A DNA stretch of 64,000 nt, from assembly GCA_026414975.1 (NCBI GenBank), contig JAOAHZ010000006.1:124001-188000 (forward strand). The letters are read 5' to 3'. Origin of the DNA: Bacteroidia bacterium (lineage in GTDB: Bacteria; Bacteroidota; Bacteroidia; SpSt-205). Under the pieces are notes generated by a model. That model did no database searches. It saw only the letters and a program-made list of their open reading frames with translations, and had not been told where the DNA came from. The position numbers and the translations under genes were made by a program. Within the stretch, counting starts at the first letter, position 1. The number at the start of each line of letters is the position of its first letter. Below, one piece after another: positions 36,470 through 45,114 of this stretch.

Positions 36470-37218
36470 TCGGCCGGAGCTTTTTCATAAAGAGGAAGGC
36501 TCCAGCCTACTCGGACCCCCCCCCAAAAGTCTCGCCGACGGGCTCTGTCGCGCATTCCTCGGTCGTATAGATAACCTCGCAGGCTCCGTGTGAAGTACTG
36601 CCCGGCCTCTATGCCGAGCAGAAAGTTGATAAGGCCGTTATTACTGAAGAAACGATAGCCGAAGCTTTGAGTCAATCCCCATCCGCCCGTTAAGCGATCT
36701 AATCCCTTGAGATATTCACCTTCCAAAAGGGGTAGCCGTTCGCTACGAGCCTTGTCTATTAGGATTCGATGGGATAGGTACCCTACACCTATCTCTATAT
36801 AGGGACCACAGTTGGGGTTTTGTTTGGGCAAGCGCCAAGCCGAGAGGATATAACCTACGCGGATACTGGCTGTCCAACCCCGCTGGCGCAAAGCAGGCGT
36901 GAAAATTTTTCCGTTTTCATCTATGAAAGCCATGAGACCCACCCGCTGAAAGCTGGACAGATAAAGCCCTTCTAAAAAGGCGGGTTCTACGATTTTATCT
37001 CCGATGAGTCCAGCTCCTTGTAAAGCGAAATAGGCCCCCCTTCGCAGCTTGTAAGCTATTTCTCCACCCACAGCGCTACTATACCCGAAGCGGCGAGCTA
37101 AGTCCATTTGAGGGAATAAGCCCTGATAGGTCACCGAAGGCCAAAAAAAGTGTATGGCTGAGTCACGAATGCTTTGCTGAGCCCAGGTGAGAGTCATGCA
37201 TAGTCCCAGCCAGCGCAT
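36466..37218 (-). CDS. Outer-membrane beta-barrel protein, unknown role
   Basis: 250 residues: signal peptide MRWLGLCMTLTWAQ, then alternating amphipathic strands (GGEIAYKLRRGAYFALQG, GWTASIRVGYILSAWRL, YIEIGVGYLSH, LINFLLGIEAGQYFTRSLRGYLY) ending in a barrel-like C-terminus (WGGVRVGWSLPLYE). Likely a small 8-10-stranded barrel. It heads an operon with waaA. Near its 3' end is a run of nine G on the coding strand (36516-36524) coding Trp-Gly-Gly, a place where slippage would change the last 20 or so residues. Its promoter box lies 20 nt upstream of the ATG. Confidence 0.8.
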   Translation of the reverse strand: MRWLGLCMTLTWAQQSIRDSAIHFFWPSVTYQGLFPQMDLARRFGYSSAVGGEIAYKLRRGAYFALQGAGLIGDKIVEPAFLEGLYLSSFQRVGLMAFIDENGKIFTPALRQRGWTASIRVGYILSAWRLPKQNPNCGPYIEIGVGYLSHRILIDKARSERLPLLEGEYLKGLDRLTGGWGLTQSFGYRFFSNNGLINFLLGIEAGQYFTRSLRGYLYDRGMRDRARRRDFWGGVRVGWSLPLYEKAPAE

Positions 37219-37227
37219 TTAATCCTC

Positions 37228-37246
37228 TACCTTTGCCACAAAGGTA
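37228..37246. promoter_or_regulatory. Two face-to-face -7 boxes forming a palindrome
   Basis: TACCTTTG (37228-37235, plus strand) and its exact reverse complement CAAAGGTA (37239-37246, a minus-strand TACCTTTG), 3 nt apart. The plus box serves ugd (17 nt to the ATG), the minus box serves the outer-membrane barrel operon (20 nt to the ATG). Each transcript would start within or beyond the other box, so the promoters cannot be used at the same time. Confidence 0.6.
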
Positions 37247-37252
37247 ATAGGT

Positions 37253-38623
37253 ATGCGCATCGCCGTTATCGGAGTCGGTTATGTCGGGCTCGTAACAGCC
37301 GCCGGCCTTGCTGAAACAGGAAACACCGTGATAGGTTATGACATAGACCCGACTAAAATAGAAAAGCTTCAGAGAGGCGAATCTCCTATTTATGAACCCG
37401 GGCTAGATCACCTCTTAGCCCGCAATCTAAAAGAAGGGCGCTTGAGTTTTACTGGAGTCTTGGAGGAAGCTATCTTGCCCGCTGAGCTTATTTTCTTAGC
37501 CCTGCCTACGCCCCCTATGACAGGAGGAGAGGCTGATCTCTCTTTTATTTTTTCAGCTGCTGATTCTATCGTGCGCGTTTTATCTAAGGCCTATCTCAAT
37601 GGCATTTCGGATTCTAAGATAGTTATCACGAAAAGCACAGTTCCAGTAGGTACGGCGCGGCGATTGCAGCACTTTTTTGCTGAGCGCCTTCCTCATCGCA
37701 TGCGGGTCGCTTCTAATCCCGAGTTTTTACGCGAAGGCTACGCCGTAGAGGACTTTCTCAAACCGGACCGCGTCGTTATCGGTTCTCCTGACCCTGAAGT
37801 CGGGGAAAAGCTATACCAACTATACCTCCCCTATACTCGTCAAGGAAACCCCATTTATATTATGGACTGGGAGAGCGCTGAACTGACTAAGTATGCAGCG
37901 AATGCCTTTTTAGCGATGCGTATCAGTTTCATGAATGAATTGGCTCGGTTATGTGAACGGGTCGGGGCTGACATAGACAAAGTGAGATTAGGCATGGGAG
38001 CAGATAGCCGAATAGGACGAAGGTACCTGTATGCTGGAATCGGCTACGGTGGGTCATGCTTTCCTAAGGATACCCATGCGCTTGCAGCTACCGCTCGTCA
38101 GCATGGGCTTAGCCTTCACTTAGTGGAAGCCACGATCGAGGTTAATGTGCATCAGCGGAAACTTTTTTGGGAGAAGGTGCGGGACTACTACCATGGGCAG
38201 CTTCAAGGGCGCACCTTCGCTGTATGGGGTGTGGCTTTTAAGCCTGATACCGACGATATCCGAGAAGCGCCAGCGATAGATGTCATTCGGTGGTTACTGG
38301 AAGCAGGGGCAAAGGTCAGAGCGTTTGACCCCGTAGCGCTTCCTTCTCTACGGCGAGACTATCCGGACTGGCCTATCTATTACGCCCACAATCCCTACGA
38401 TGCCGCTGAGGGGGCTGACGGGATTTTAGTCATCACCGAATGGGCTGAGTTTCGTCAGCCCGACTGGTCTCTGCTTAGGCAGAAACTGAGCAGACCCGCT
38501 ATCATAGATGGGCGAAACCTCTACAATCCCGCTCAGCTCTACGCCTTGGGCATAGATTACATTTCTATTGGACGCCCATCGGTATATGGCTACTCCGAGA
38601 AGGTGGAGTCGAAGCAGAAGTAA
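37253..38623 (+). CDS. ugd: UDP-glucose 6-dehydrogenase family protein
   Basis: 456 residues. NAD-dependent four-electron oxidation of a UDP-sugar to the uronic acid, for surface polysaccharide. NAD-binding motif GVGYVGLVTAAGLAETG (7-23), acidic end of the second strand at Asp30, KSTVPVGT, SNPEFLREG, NAFLAMRISFMNE and the catalytic Cys269 in GIGYGGSCFPKD; the C-terminal UDP-binding domain has VWGVAFKPDTDDIREAP. Length and motifs fit UDP-glucose dehydrogenase; the related UDP-ManNAc dehydrogenase is less likely. Single gene. Confidence 0.94.
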   Translation: MRIAVIGVGYVGLVTAAGLAETGNTVIGYDIDPTKIEKLQRGESPIYEPGLDHLLARNLKEGRLSFTGVLEEAILPAELIFLALPTPPMTGGEADLSFIFSAADSIVRVLSKAYLNGISDSKIVITKSTVPVGTARRLQHFFAERLPHRMRVASNPEFLREGYAVEDFLKPDRVVIGSPDPEVGEKLYQLYLPYTRQGNPIYIMDWESAELTKYAANAFLAMRISFMNELARLCERVGADIDKVRLGMGADSRIGRRYLYAGIGYGGSCFPKDTHALAATARQHGLSLHLVEATIEVNVHQRKLFWEKVRDYYHGQLQGRTFAVWGVAFKPDTDDIREAPAIDVIRWLLEAGAKVRAFDPVALPSLRRDYPDWPIYYAHNPYDAAEGADGILVITEWAEFRQPDWSLLRQKLSRPAIIDGRNLYNPAQLYALGIDYISIGRPSVYGYSEKVESKQK

Positions 38624-38699
38624 GGTAGAAGGAGCAGGCTCTTCCTGTCTTTGTTCTGAGCTCACCTCCAATCAGCATGCCAGCTGAGTCTTGCATGAC

Positions 38700-40010
38700 T
38701 CACCTCTCCTCCTCTCGCCAGATTTGGGCTCCTAAAAGTCGTAGCCGCTCGTCTAATCGTTCGTAGCCTCGCTCAATTTGTTCAGCCTGTTCTATGTAGC
38801 TACGTCCTTCTGCCGAGAGAGCCGCTATCAGCAGGGCCATGCCCGCCCGAATATCCGGACTACTCATTCGTATACCGCGCAGAGGCGCTCGCCGTCCTAA
38901 TCCTATTACTAAGGCCCGATGTGGATCGCATAACACAACTTGAGCTCCCATCTCTATCAGCCTATCCACAAAGAAGAGACGACTCTCAAACATTTTCTGG
39001 TGTATCAAGACAGTTCCTGACGCTTGAGTAGCCACGACGAGTAAGACGCTAAGCATGTCCGGAGGGGTTCCAGGCCATGTATGATCGGAGATAGTCAGAA
39101 TGTCCCCTTCTATCGTCTGTGGCTCGTAAATGGCTGGCGGATGGATACTTAGCGTATCCCCCTCCAAAGTAGTAGGAATTCCGAGGCGACGCAGGGGGCG
39201 TATAACAGGCTCTAAATGTTCTGAGGGTACATGGGCAACCCGTATAGGGCTTTGGGTCATTGCCGCTAAGGCCGCAATGCTACCAATCTCTATGATATCG
39301 GGCAAAAGGGTATGTTGAGCTCCGTTTAGCTTAGGCTGCCCGACGATGCGAAGGCGGTTCGTGCCTAAACCCTCTATAGAAGCCCCCATTCTTTGGAGTA
39401 GGCCACCCAACTGCTGAATGTAAGGTTCGCAGGCAGCGTGGTAAAGCGTCGTCTCGCCATCGGCAAGCGCCGATGCCATAAGTAAGTTAGCTGTGCCCGT
39501 TACAGAGGCCTCTTCTAAGAGAATAAAGGTGCCTCGCAAGCGTCGAGAAGCGACAAGGTGATATACTTCTTGATGGGAGTCATAGGAGAGAGTCGCTCCA
39601 AGGGAGGTAAATCCCAAGAGATGCGTATCAATGCGCCGTCGTCCGATTTTGTCCCCGCCGGGGCGGGGAAAGTAAGCCTCTCCACATCGGCTCAAGAGCG
39701 GTCCTATCAAGAGCACCGACCCGCGAATCTTCCGAAATAAAGAGCGTCCTTCTGCCGTCAAAAGCACCTGAGGCTGGATATGCTCAGCTTGGATGCGAAC
39801 TCGGTGGGGTGAAAGCCGTTCCACTCGTGCGCCTAGCAGTTCTATAAGGTCTAACTGTCGCTGAACATCTAAGATATCGGGTAGATTCTCGATCTCCACC
39901 GGTTCAGAGGTGAGAAGAGCGGCAGCAAGAACTTGGAGGGCCTCGTTCTTAGCTCCTTGAGGAGAATAGGTGCCTGCAAGCCGGGCTCCCCCCTCTATGA
40001 TAAACTTCAT
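38700..40010 (-). CDS. murA: UDP-N-acetylglucosamine 1-carboxyvinyltransferase, Asp-type
   Basis: 436 residues. First committed step of peptidoglycan synthesis: transfer of enolpyruvate from PEP to UDP-GlcNAc. The catalytic Lys21 is in QGAKNEAL. The active-site loop reads PGGDKIGRRRID, so the residue that is Cys115 in E. coli is Asp120 here. Asp at this position is known from other bacteria and goes with natural insensitivity to fosfomycin; in Bacteroidota this form seems ordinary. Last gene of the ctpA-uvrD-DUF4290-murA operon, start overlapping the upstream stop as ATGA. Confidence 0.95.
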   Translation of the reverse strand: MKFIIEGGARLAGTYSPQGAKNEALQVLAAALLTSEPVEIENLPDILDVQRQLDLIELLGARVERLSPHRVRIQAEHIQPQVLLTAEGRSLFRKIRGSVLLIGPLLSRCGEAYFPRPGGDKIGRRRIDTHLLGFTSLGATLSYDSHQEVYHLVASRRLRGTFILLEEASVTGTANLLMASALADGETTLYHAACEPYIQQLGGLLQRMGASIEGLGTNRLRIVGQPKLNGAQHTLLPDIIEIGSIAALAAMTQSPIRVAHVPSEHLEPVIRPLRRLGIPTTLEGDTLSIHPPAIYEPQTIEGDILTISDHTWPGTPPDMLSVLLVVATQASGTVLIHQKMFESRLFFVDRLIEMGAQVVLCDPHRALVIGLGRRAPLRGIRMSSPDIRAGMALLIAALSAEGRSYIEQAEQIERGYERLDERLRLLGAQIWREEER

Positions 40011-40615
40011 TTTCTACGACGGAAAGGCTTGAAGCCTCGTTTGTGGGGACGTTCGGAGGGTTCTGAGACTGGATTATCCCCCAAGCCTTGAGGGGATAAA
40101 TGCAGCTTGCCTTCAGCTAAGTAAGACAAGTTATGAATAAGGGTCGCTTCCTCTACGGGTAGTCCTTGATGACGCATCTGCTGATATAGGTGCCTCAGGA
40201 GTCGCCCTCCTAAAGCTCTTTGCTCGGCTTCAGATAGCTCACTCAATGCTTCGCTCCATCGCCTTGCGAGGATGCCATACTGGCGGAAGGGCGTGCGTTC
40301 TTGGGGATAAGCCAGCCCAGGGGGAGGCGGCGGTTGGAGAGGAGAGGGTTCTTCCCAAGGGAAATACACCCTAAGCCCCTCAGGTAAGAGAGAGAAGAAT
40401 CGGTCTTTACGCAGGCGTACCTCTTCCTCAGTCAGACGCTCACCCCCTTCCACTTGAAGGAACCACCGAAACGCGAATCGGAGGAAGGCAGACCGTAAGG
40501 ACTCAGGTATATCGGTCTCGGCGCTTTCTAAAAATGCCTGAAGCCATGTGCCTACTTCTGTCTTAGGGCGAGTCGGTGGAATACGCAGCTTAGGTGAGGA
40601 CTCGGAGTTTTGCAT
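40007..40615 (-). CDS. DUF4290 family protein
   Basis: 202 residues, cytosolic. The core (residues 100-175: YPQERTPFRQYGILARRW, LGGRLLRHLYQQMRH, EEATLIHNLSYLAEGKL) follows the DUF4290 pattern, a family I know only from Bacteroidota and which is usually encoded next to murA. The C-terminus is basic and low-complexity (RPHKRGFKPFRRRK), as in other members. Function unknown; the steady pairing with murA suggests a link to wall synthesis. Overlaps uvrD by 26 nt and murA by 4 nt. Confidence 0.8.
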   Translation of the reverse strand: MQNSESSPKLRIPPTRPKTEVGTWLQAFLESAETDIPESLRSAFLRFAFRWFLQVEGGERLTEEEVRLRKDRFFSLLPEGLRVYFPWEEPSPLQPPPPPGLAYPQERTPFRQYGILARRWSEALSELSEAEQRALGGRLLRHLYQQMRHQGLPVEEATLIHNLSYLAEGKLHLSPQGLGDNPVSEPSERPHKRGFKPFRRRK

Positions 40616-42749
40616 ACCGCAGGTCTAATTTCTTTTTGCCATAGGTATCAAAAATCACCTCCACGACGCCCACCGCTCCATTGTCTTCTCGGCTGATGAC
40701 CTCCCCAAAGCCGAAATGTGTATGCTGAACGCGCCGGCCAGGTAAGATTTCTGAGGGAGATGAGGCTTCCTCAGGTGAAAAGGCTAAAATTTTAGGGGGA
40801 GGTTTCATAGAAGGATGGGAATGCCCTATAAGAGCAGGACGCAGCTTTGCCTCTTTATGCGAAGGTTGAATCTCTTCTAAGAACCGGCTGGGTATGGCTG
40901 GGCGACGGTCGCCATATCGGGTGTCAAACTGAGGTTGAAGGATATAGAGATGACGCGCTGCACGCGTGAGCGCCACGTAAAATATGCGTCGTTCCTCTTC
41001 CAAGGCTTCCTCGCCTTCTTCATGGGCGTACGAATGGGGAAAGAGCCCTTCAATCACGCCTACCAAGAAAACCGTATGGAACTCTAATCCTTTGACGCCG
41101 TGGACAGTAGAGAGCCACACGGCATTAGGAGGGCCCTCCTTAGGATCGTCGGTGGCTGAGGACAGGGCCACTCGCTCTAAGAAATCCTTTAGCGTAGCTC
41201 CCTCCCCAACCTGTAAGATGAAGTCCTGAGCAGCAGCGACTAAGGCTTGGAGGTTTTCTTGGCGTTCCCGAGCGTGGTCATCTCCTTCATAGTACTGCCA
41301 TAGTCCGCTTTCCTCTAAGGCAGCTTCCACCTGCTCAACTAAGGGCAGGTTTAGGAGCCTCTGCCGAAATCGCAGCATGCGTGTATAAAAGCTCTCTAAA
41401 GCACGCTTCGTAGCGCCTTTGACCTCCTCTATAGCGGTGGGGATAACTTGCCAAATAGAGGTACGATGACTTTCGGCCAGAGCGGTCAGCTTTTCTAAGG
41501 TAGTGTCGCCGATGCCAGACCCCCCTACAGCAAACACGCGTCGCAGGGCCTGTTCGTCGTCGGGATTCAAGAGAAAGCGAAGGAAAGCTAAAAAGTGCTT
41601 CACCTCTTCTCGCTGATAGAAAGAGACGGTTCCTATCAGGCGATAGGGGATACGGGCAGCTCGCAGAGCTTCCTCAAAGGCCCGCGAGTAGGCATTAGTA
41701 CGATAAAGAATGGCAAAGTCCCAATAGTGAAGGTGATAGCGAGCCAGCTCTTCCCGTATTTTATTCGTTACAAATAGCGCTTCTTCGTGAGCGTTTAGGC
41801 AACCCGTATGGATGACAGGCTCAGGTCCTGGAAGGTTTTTCGTAAAGAGCTCTTTTTGATACACTTCTCGGCTATGACGCAGGAGGGCATTAGCGAGGGT
41901 AAGGATTTGGGGTGTTGAGCGGTAATTCTGCTCTAAGCGTATGATGGTAACAGGGGCGAAATCCTGTTCTAAGTAGCGGAAGTTTCGGACATCGGCGCCT
42001 CGGAAGCGGTAGATGCTTTGAGCATCATCCCCCACGGCAAATATGTTACGATGTTTCTCAGCTAAGCGGCGCAAGATTCGGTACTGGAGGGGGTTGGTGT
42101 CTTGATACTCATCGACAAGAATGTGTTGGATGCTTGTCTGATACCGCTCTAAGACGGCTGGTTCTCGCTGAAAGAGCCGTTCTGTCTCAAGGAGTAAGTC
42201 ATCAAAATCCAAGGCTTGAGCTAATCGGAGGCGGCTCTCATACTTCTCATAGACCTGAAGAGCTATACGCTCAGTGTGAGACTGGGGATGGACTTGCCGC
42301 CAAGACAACCCTTCGTTTTTCCAGCGGCTAATGATACTGCGGATGGTGGGAGCGACTTTAGCGTCATGTCCCATCTCTCGGAGAATGTCCCGAATAACCG
42401 CCCGGCTATCTTCCTCGTCGTATATCGTAAAGTCTCCACTTACAGGGAAACCTGTGAGTTCCCGACGCAGCCACCGAGCAAATGTGCTATGGAAGGTTCC
42501 CAAACGCACTCCTAAGGCGCTTGTACCGATGAGGGCCTCCACTCGCTGACGCATAGTGTCGGCGGCCTTATTTGTAAAGGTGAGGGCTAATATTTGGGTA
42601 GGGGGAATGCCTTGAGTGAGAAGGTAGGCTACGCGATAAGTGAGTACTCGGGTTTTTCCGCTGCCCGCTCCGGCTAAAACAATCACGGGCCCGTGGGGAT
42701 GAGATACCGCTTTCCACTGCTGGGCATCCAAATCCCGTTGCCAGTTCAT
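40590..42749 (-). CDS. pcrA: UvrD/PcrA-type superfamily 1A DNA helicase
   Basis: 719 residues. 3'-5' helicase of repair and recombination. Motif I is LAGAGSGKTRVL (26-37), Ia LTFTNKAADTMRQRV, II DEYQDTN, III FAVGDDAQSIYRFRGAD, IV EQNYRST, V STVHGVKGLEFHTVFL and VI YVALTRAARHLY. The C-terminal tail has the Tudor-like segment of PcrA (GRRVQHTHFGFGEVISRED). Start overlaps ctpA stop as ATGA. No recombination partner is near. Confidence 0.95.
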   Translation of the reverse strand: MNWQRDLDAQQWKAVSHPHGPVIVLAGAGSGKTRVLTYRVAYLLTQGIPPTQILALTFTNKAADTMRQRVEALIGTSALGVRLGTFHSTFARWLRRELTGFPVSGDFTIYDEEDSRAVIRDILREMGHDAKVAPTIRSIISRWKNEGLSWRQVHPQSHTERIALQVYEKYESRLRLAQALDFDDLLLETERLFQREPAVLERYQTSIQHILVDEYQDTNPLQYRILRRLAEKHRNIFAVGDDAQSIYRFRGADVRNFRYLEQDFAPVTIIRLEQNYRSTPQILTLANALLRHSREVYQKELFTKNLPGPEPVIHTGCLNAHEEALFVTNKIREELARYHLHYWDFAILYRTNAYSRAFEEALRAARIPYRLIGTVSFYQREEVKHFLAFLRFLLNPDDEQALRRVFAVGGSGIGDTTLEKLTALAESHRTSIWQVIPTAIEEVKGATKRALESFYTRMLRFRQRLLNLPLVEQVEAALEESGLWQYYEGDDHARERQENLQALVAAAQDFILQVGEGATLKDFLERVALSSATDDPKEGPPNAVWLSTVHGVKGLEFHTVFLVGVIEGLFPHSYAHEEGEEALEEERRIFYVALTRAARHLYILQPQFDTRYGDRRPAIPSRFLEEIQPSHKEAKLRPALIGHSHPSMKPPPKILAFSPEEASSPSEILPGRRVQHTHFGFGEVISREDNGAVGVVEVIFDTYGKKKLDLRYAKLRVLT

Positions 42750-44410
42750 TCCGTCTTGAGAACTAAAGCTTTGTAGCGCTCTTTATCAATGTTGCCTGTG
42801 CGCTCCAGTTCTTCAGCGGCGGGTATGAGCCGCAGGGCGCGCTTGAGCTGAATATCGCGCTCCATTTCTATGCGGCTTCGGGCCTCCTCTCCAAATGTCA
42901 GTTTGCCTACGGAAAGGCGCAGAAACCACTCTGCATCGCGGCGTACCGTATCGGAGGTATAGGAGCAGGTGAGCTTGCGTTCTTGGGCTTTATCCTCAAA
43001 TAGTTTCCAGAGCTCAGCGTCTACCTTGAATCGTTGGGCGAAGTCTTCGGCAGAGGTGTATTTGGTTTTGAGTTCAGGGTGCTTCTGGACATACGCTTGA
43101 GCAGCAAGGAAATATACATTGCGATTTTGTGCAGCGACAGCACAGGGGGCAGGACGCCGGCTCGTGTCTATAGGGAAAAATATGTCTGGAATGATACCAC
43201 CAGCTCCATAGACAATACGCCCTGAGGCTGTGCGGTACTGGAGGGATTCGGGGATGCTGATTTTTTGCTCATCTATAAATTCCCCCCGTTTAGCCCGCTC
43301 CTCCAGCTCTTTTTCGTAGGCTTCGGCGGACATATTTTCAAAAGGCTTCTGAATGCAGCGTCCACTGGGTGTGAAGTACCGTGAGAAAGTGATGCGCACC
43401 GCCGAGCTGTCAGGAAGGTAGCGCTGGGTTTGGACGACCCCTTTTCCAAACGATCGTTGTCCTACCACCAGGCCTCGGTCCCAATCTTGTACAGCACCAG
43501 CTATTATCTCGCTGGCGGAGGCGCTCCCTGGACTTATCATGACAATCAAAGGTCCCTTCTCGTAGGTACCGTAGTAGCTTGTGGCGATGTAGCTGGTATT
43601 GCTCTCTGGGACACGCCCCTGCGTATAAACCACCTTTTTGCCTTCCGAAAGAAACTCGTCAGCAATCCGTTGCGCCATATGAAGGTAACCCCCGGGATTA
43701 TCCCGAAGGTCTAAAATGATCCCTTTCACGCCGCTTTGCTTGAGCGAGCGGAGAGCCTGACGCAGCTCATCATGACTCGTCTCCGAGAACCGCCTCAACT
43801 GAATGTATCCTACATCCCCAACCTTTCCAGCAAAGGAGATAGCGTGCATGGGAATCCGATCCCGCACAATCTCAAACTCTAAAGGTTCGGCTTCACCGGG
43901 GCGTAAAATCTTTACCCGAACTTTTGTACCCTTCTTGCCGCGCAACAGGCGCATGACATCTAAGGTGGTGATACCCTTTCCAGCGACGACTCGACCGTCC
44001 ACCTCCACGATACGATCTCCGGATTGGATGCCCAAGAGATCACTGGGGCCTCCGCGTATCGGAGCTACCACCAGTATCGTGTCATCCACGATCTGAAACT
44101 CCACGCCAATCCCCTCAAAGCCCCCAGACATTTGCGCTTCCTCTTGCTGCTGTATTTCTTTCGGAATGTAGAAGGAATGGGGGTCTAACTTAGCAAAAAA
44201 GCCGTCTATCGCCTTGCGTACTAGCTCCTCCTGAGTGACGGGACGGTAATAGTACTTCTCCACCAGTTCTATGATGAGCTGAAGTTTGCGTATATCATCT
44301 CCAGTTTCCTGTTGAGGCTCGCCGTCCCGCCAGCGGAAGCCTACCAAAAAAAAGAAGAGCCCTGCGGATAGAGCCAAGCCCGTCCACCCTAACCATCGCA
44401 GCTTCTGCAT
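42746..44410 (-). CDS. ctpA: C-terminal processing protease (S41A), PDZ domain
   Basis: 554 residues with an N-terminal signal/anchor (residues 5-25). A PDZ domain (about 90-175; GIGVEFQIVDDTILVVAPIRGGPSDLLGIQSGDRI in pieces) precedes the S41 catalytic core: GVKGIILDLRDNPGGYLHMAQ, nucleophile Ser in SPGSASASEIIAGA, and Lys in GQRSFGKGVVQT. Such periplasmic proteases trim C-termini and regulate murein hydrolases. First gene of an operon ending in murA, which suits a wall-related job. The TAGTTTTG box is 4 nt before the ATG. Confidence 0.94.
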   Translation of the reverse strand: MQKLRWLGWTGLALSAGLFFFLVGFRWRDGEPQQETGDDIRKLQLIIELVEKYYYRPVTQEELVRKAIDGFFAKLDPHSFYIPKEIQQQEEAQMSGGFEGIGVEFQIVDDTILVVAPIRGGPSDLLGIQSGDRIVEVDGRVVAGKGITTLDVMRLLRGKKGTKVRVKILRPGEAEPLEFEIVRDRIPMHAISFAGKVGDVGYIQLRRFSETSHDELRQALRSLKQSGVKGIILDLRDNPGGYLHMAQRIADEFLSEGKKVVYTQGRVPESNTSYIATSYYGTYEKGPLIVMISPGSASASEIIAGAVQDWDRGLVVGQRSFGKGVVQTQRYLPDSSAVRITFSRYFTPSGRCIQKPFENMSAEAYEKELEERAKRGEFIDEQKISIPESLQYRTASGRIVYGAGGIIPDIFFPIDTSRRPAPCAVAAQNRNVYFLAAQAYVQKHPELKTKYTSAEDFAQRFKVDAELWKLFEDKAQERKLTCSYTSDTVRRDAEWFLRLSVGKLTFGEEARSRIEMERDIQLKRALRLIPAAEELERTGNIDKERYKALVLKTE

Positions 44411-44414
44411 ATTA

Positions 44415-44422
44415 CAAAACTA
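44415..44422 (-). promoter_or_regulatory. -7 box TAGTTTTG of the ctpA-murA operon
   Basis: Minus-strand TAGTTTTG, 4 nt (taat), then ATG 44410. It overlaps the last bases of the thioesterase gene, so read-through from upstream may add to it. Confidence 0.6.
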
Positions 44423-44782
44423 ACGCTTTTTGAGGACTTTTTGTGTCTGCTCGCCGTAGGCGACTCGGTTTGTTCCCCACCATACCTCATACGAGCAATG
44501 CACGGTATTGCCCCGAACCCAGAGGAGGGTTGCAATAATATCTACCTCGCTGCCTACAGGTACAGTTCCTACGTGATGAACTGAAAGGTAAGTGCCAATA
44601 CCCTCTTCGTCGGGTTCCTTCATCTCTAAAACGAAAAGCCGGCACGCCCATTCAGCATCTTGGGCTAAGGCAAAAGTAGAATAATAGGGATGGACTGTTT
44701 CGCCGTGGAATTGGGCGATTTTATCATCGGTTACCTGAGTGCGATAGCGTCTTTGTTCGCCAGGCGAAAAGGGGATGCGCAT
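44420..44782 (-). CDS. Hotdog-fold acyl-CoA thioesterase-like protein
   Basis: 120 residues. The C-terminal half GTYLSVHHVGTVPVGSEVDIIATLLWVRGNTVHCSYEVWWGTNRVAYGEQ (in pieces) has the His, Gly-rich turn and long strands of hotdog thioesterases of the FlK/YbgC kind. The substrate is not shown. It starts on the stop codon of the SCP2 gene (TAATG, 1-nt overlap), so the two work together, perhaps on a lipid or acyl-CoA. Confidence 0.8.
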   Translation of the reverse strand: MRIPFSPGEQRRYRTQVTDDKIAQFHGETVHPYYSTFALAQDAEWACRLFVLEMKEPDEEGIGTYLSVHHVGTVPVGSEVDIIATLLWVRGNTVHCSYEVWWGTNRVAYGEQTQKVLKKR

Positions 44783-45078
44783 TATAGCACTCGGCTAATC
44801 GCCAGAGCTACCGACATGCTGCCTTCTATCTTAATTTTGCCAAACATGAAAGCTGTAGCTGCACTGCTGCGTCCCGAGATGATATCATCAAATGTTTCAC
44901 TGCTTACCCGAACGGTACAGTCAGCAGGCTTGTCGTCATAAGAAATGACGGCGGGCTGCTGCGTCGCATCTACATAAACAATCTTATCTCCATCTACCAC
45001 AAACTTCACGGTAGCGTTGAGGTCTGAGGCGCGGGCGATTCGCTCACTTATCGCTTGATGCACTTGCTCTAAGGTCAT
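44782..45078 (-). CDS. SCP2 sterol-carrier-like domain protein
   Basis: About 98 residues, a single SCP2 domain: TVKFVVDGDKIVYVDA, DCTVRVSSETFDDIISGRSSAATAFMFGKIKIEGS, then AISRVL. The SCP2 fold has a hydrophobic tunnel that binds lipids or acyl-CoA. Start at ATG 45078 is chosen because TACCTTTG ends 4 nt before it; a longer form from 45135 would run across the divergent promoter. Paired with a hotdog thioesterase. Confidence 0.88.
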   Translation of the reverse strand: MTLEQVHQAISERIARASDLNATVKFVVDGDKIVYVDATQQPAVISYDDKPADCTVRVSSETFDDIISGRSSAATAFMFGKIKIEGSMSVALAISRVL

Positions 45079-45082
45079 GCCC

Positions 45083-45090
45083 CAAAGGTA
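45083..45090 (-). promoter_or_regulatory. -7 box TACCTTTG of the SCP2-thioesterase pair
   Basis: Minus-strand TACCTTTG, 4 nt, then ATG 45078. Confidence 0.65.
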
Positions 45091-45102
45091 AGGAGATTCG
45101 GC

Positions 45103-45110
45103 TACCTTTG
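45103..45110 (+). promoter_or_regulatory. -7 box TACCTTTG of khtTU
   Basis: TACCTTTG, 4 nt (aagg), then ATG 45115. Back to back with the SCP2 box, 12 bp between them. Confidence 0.65.
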
Positions 45111-45114
45111 AAGG

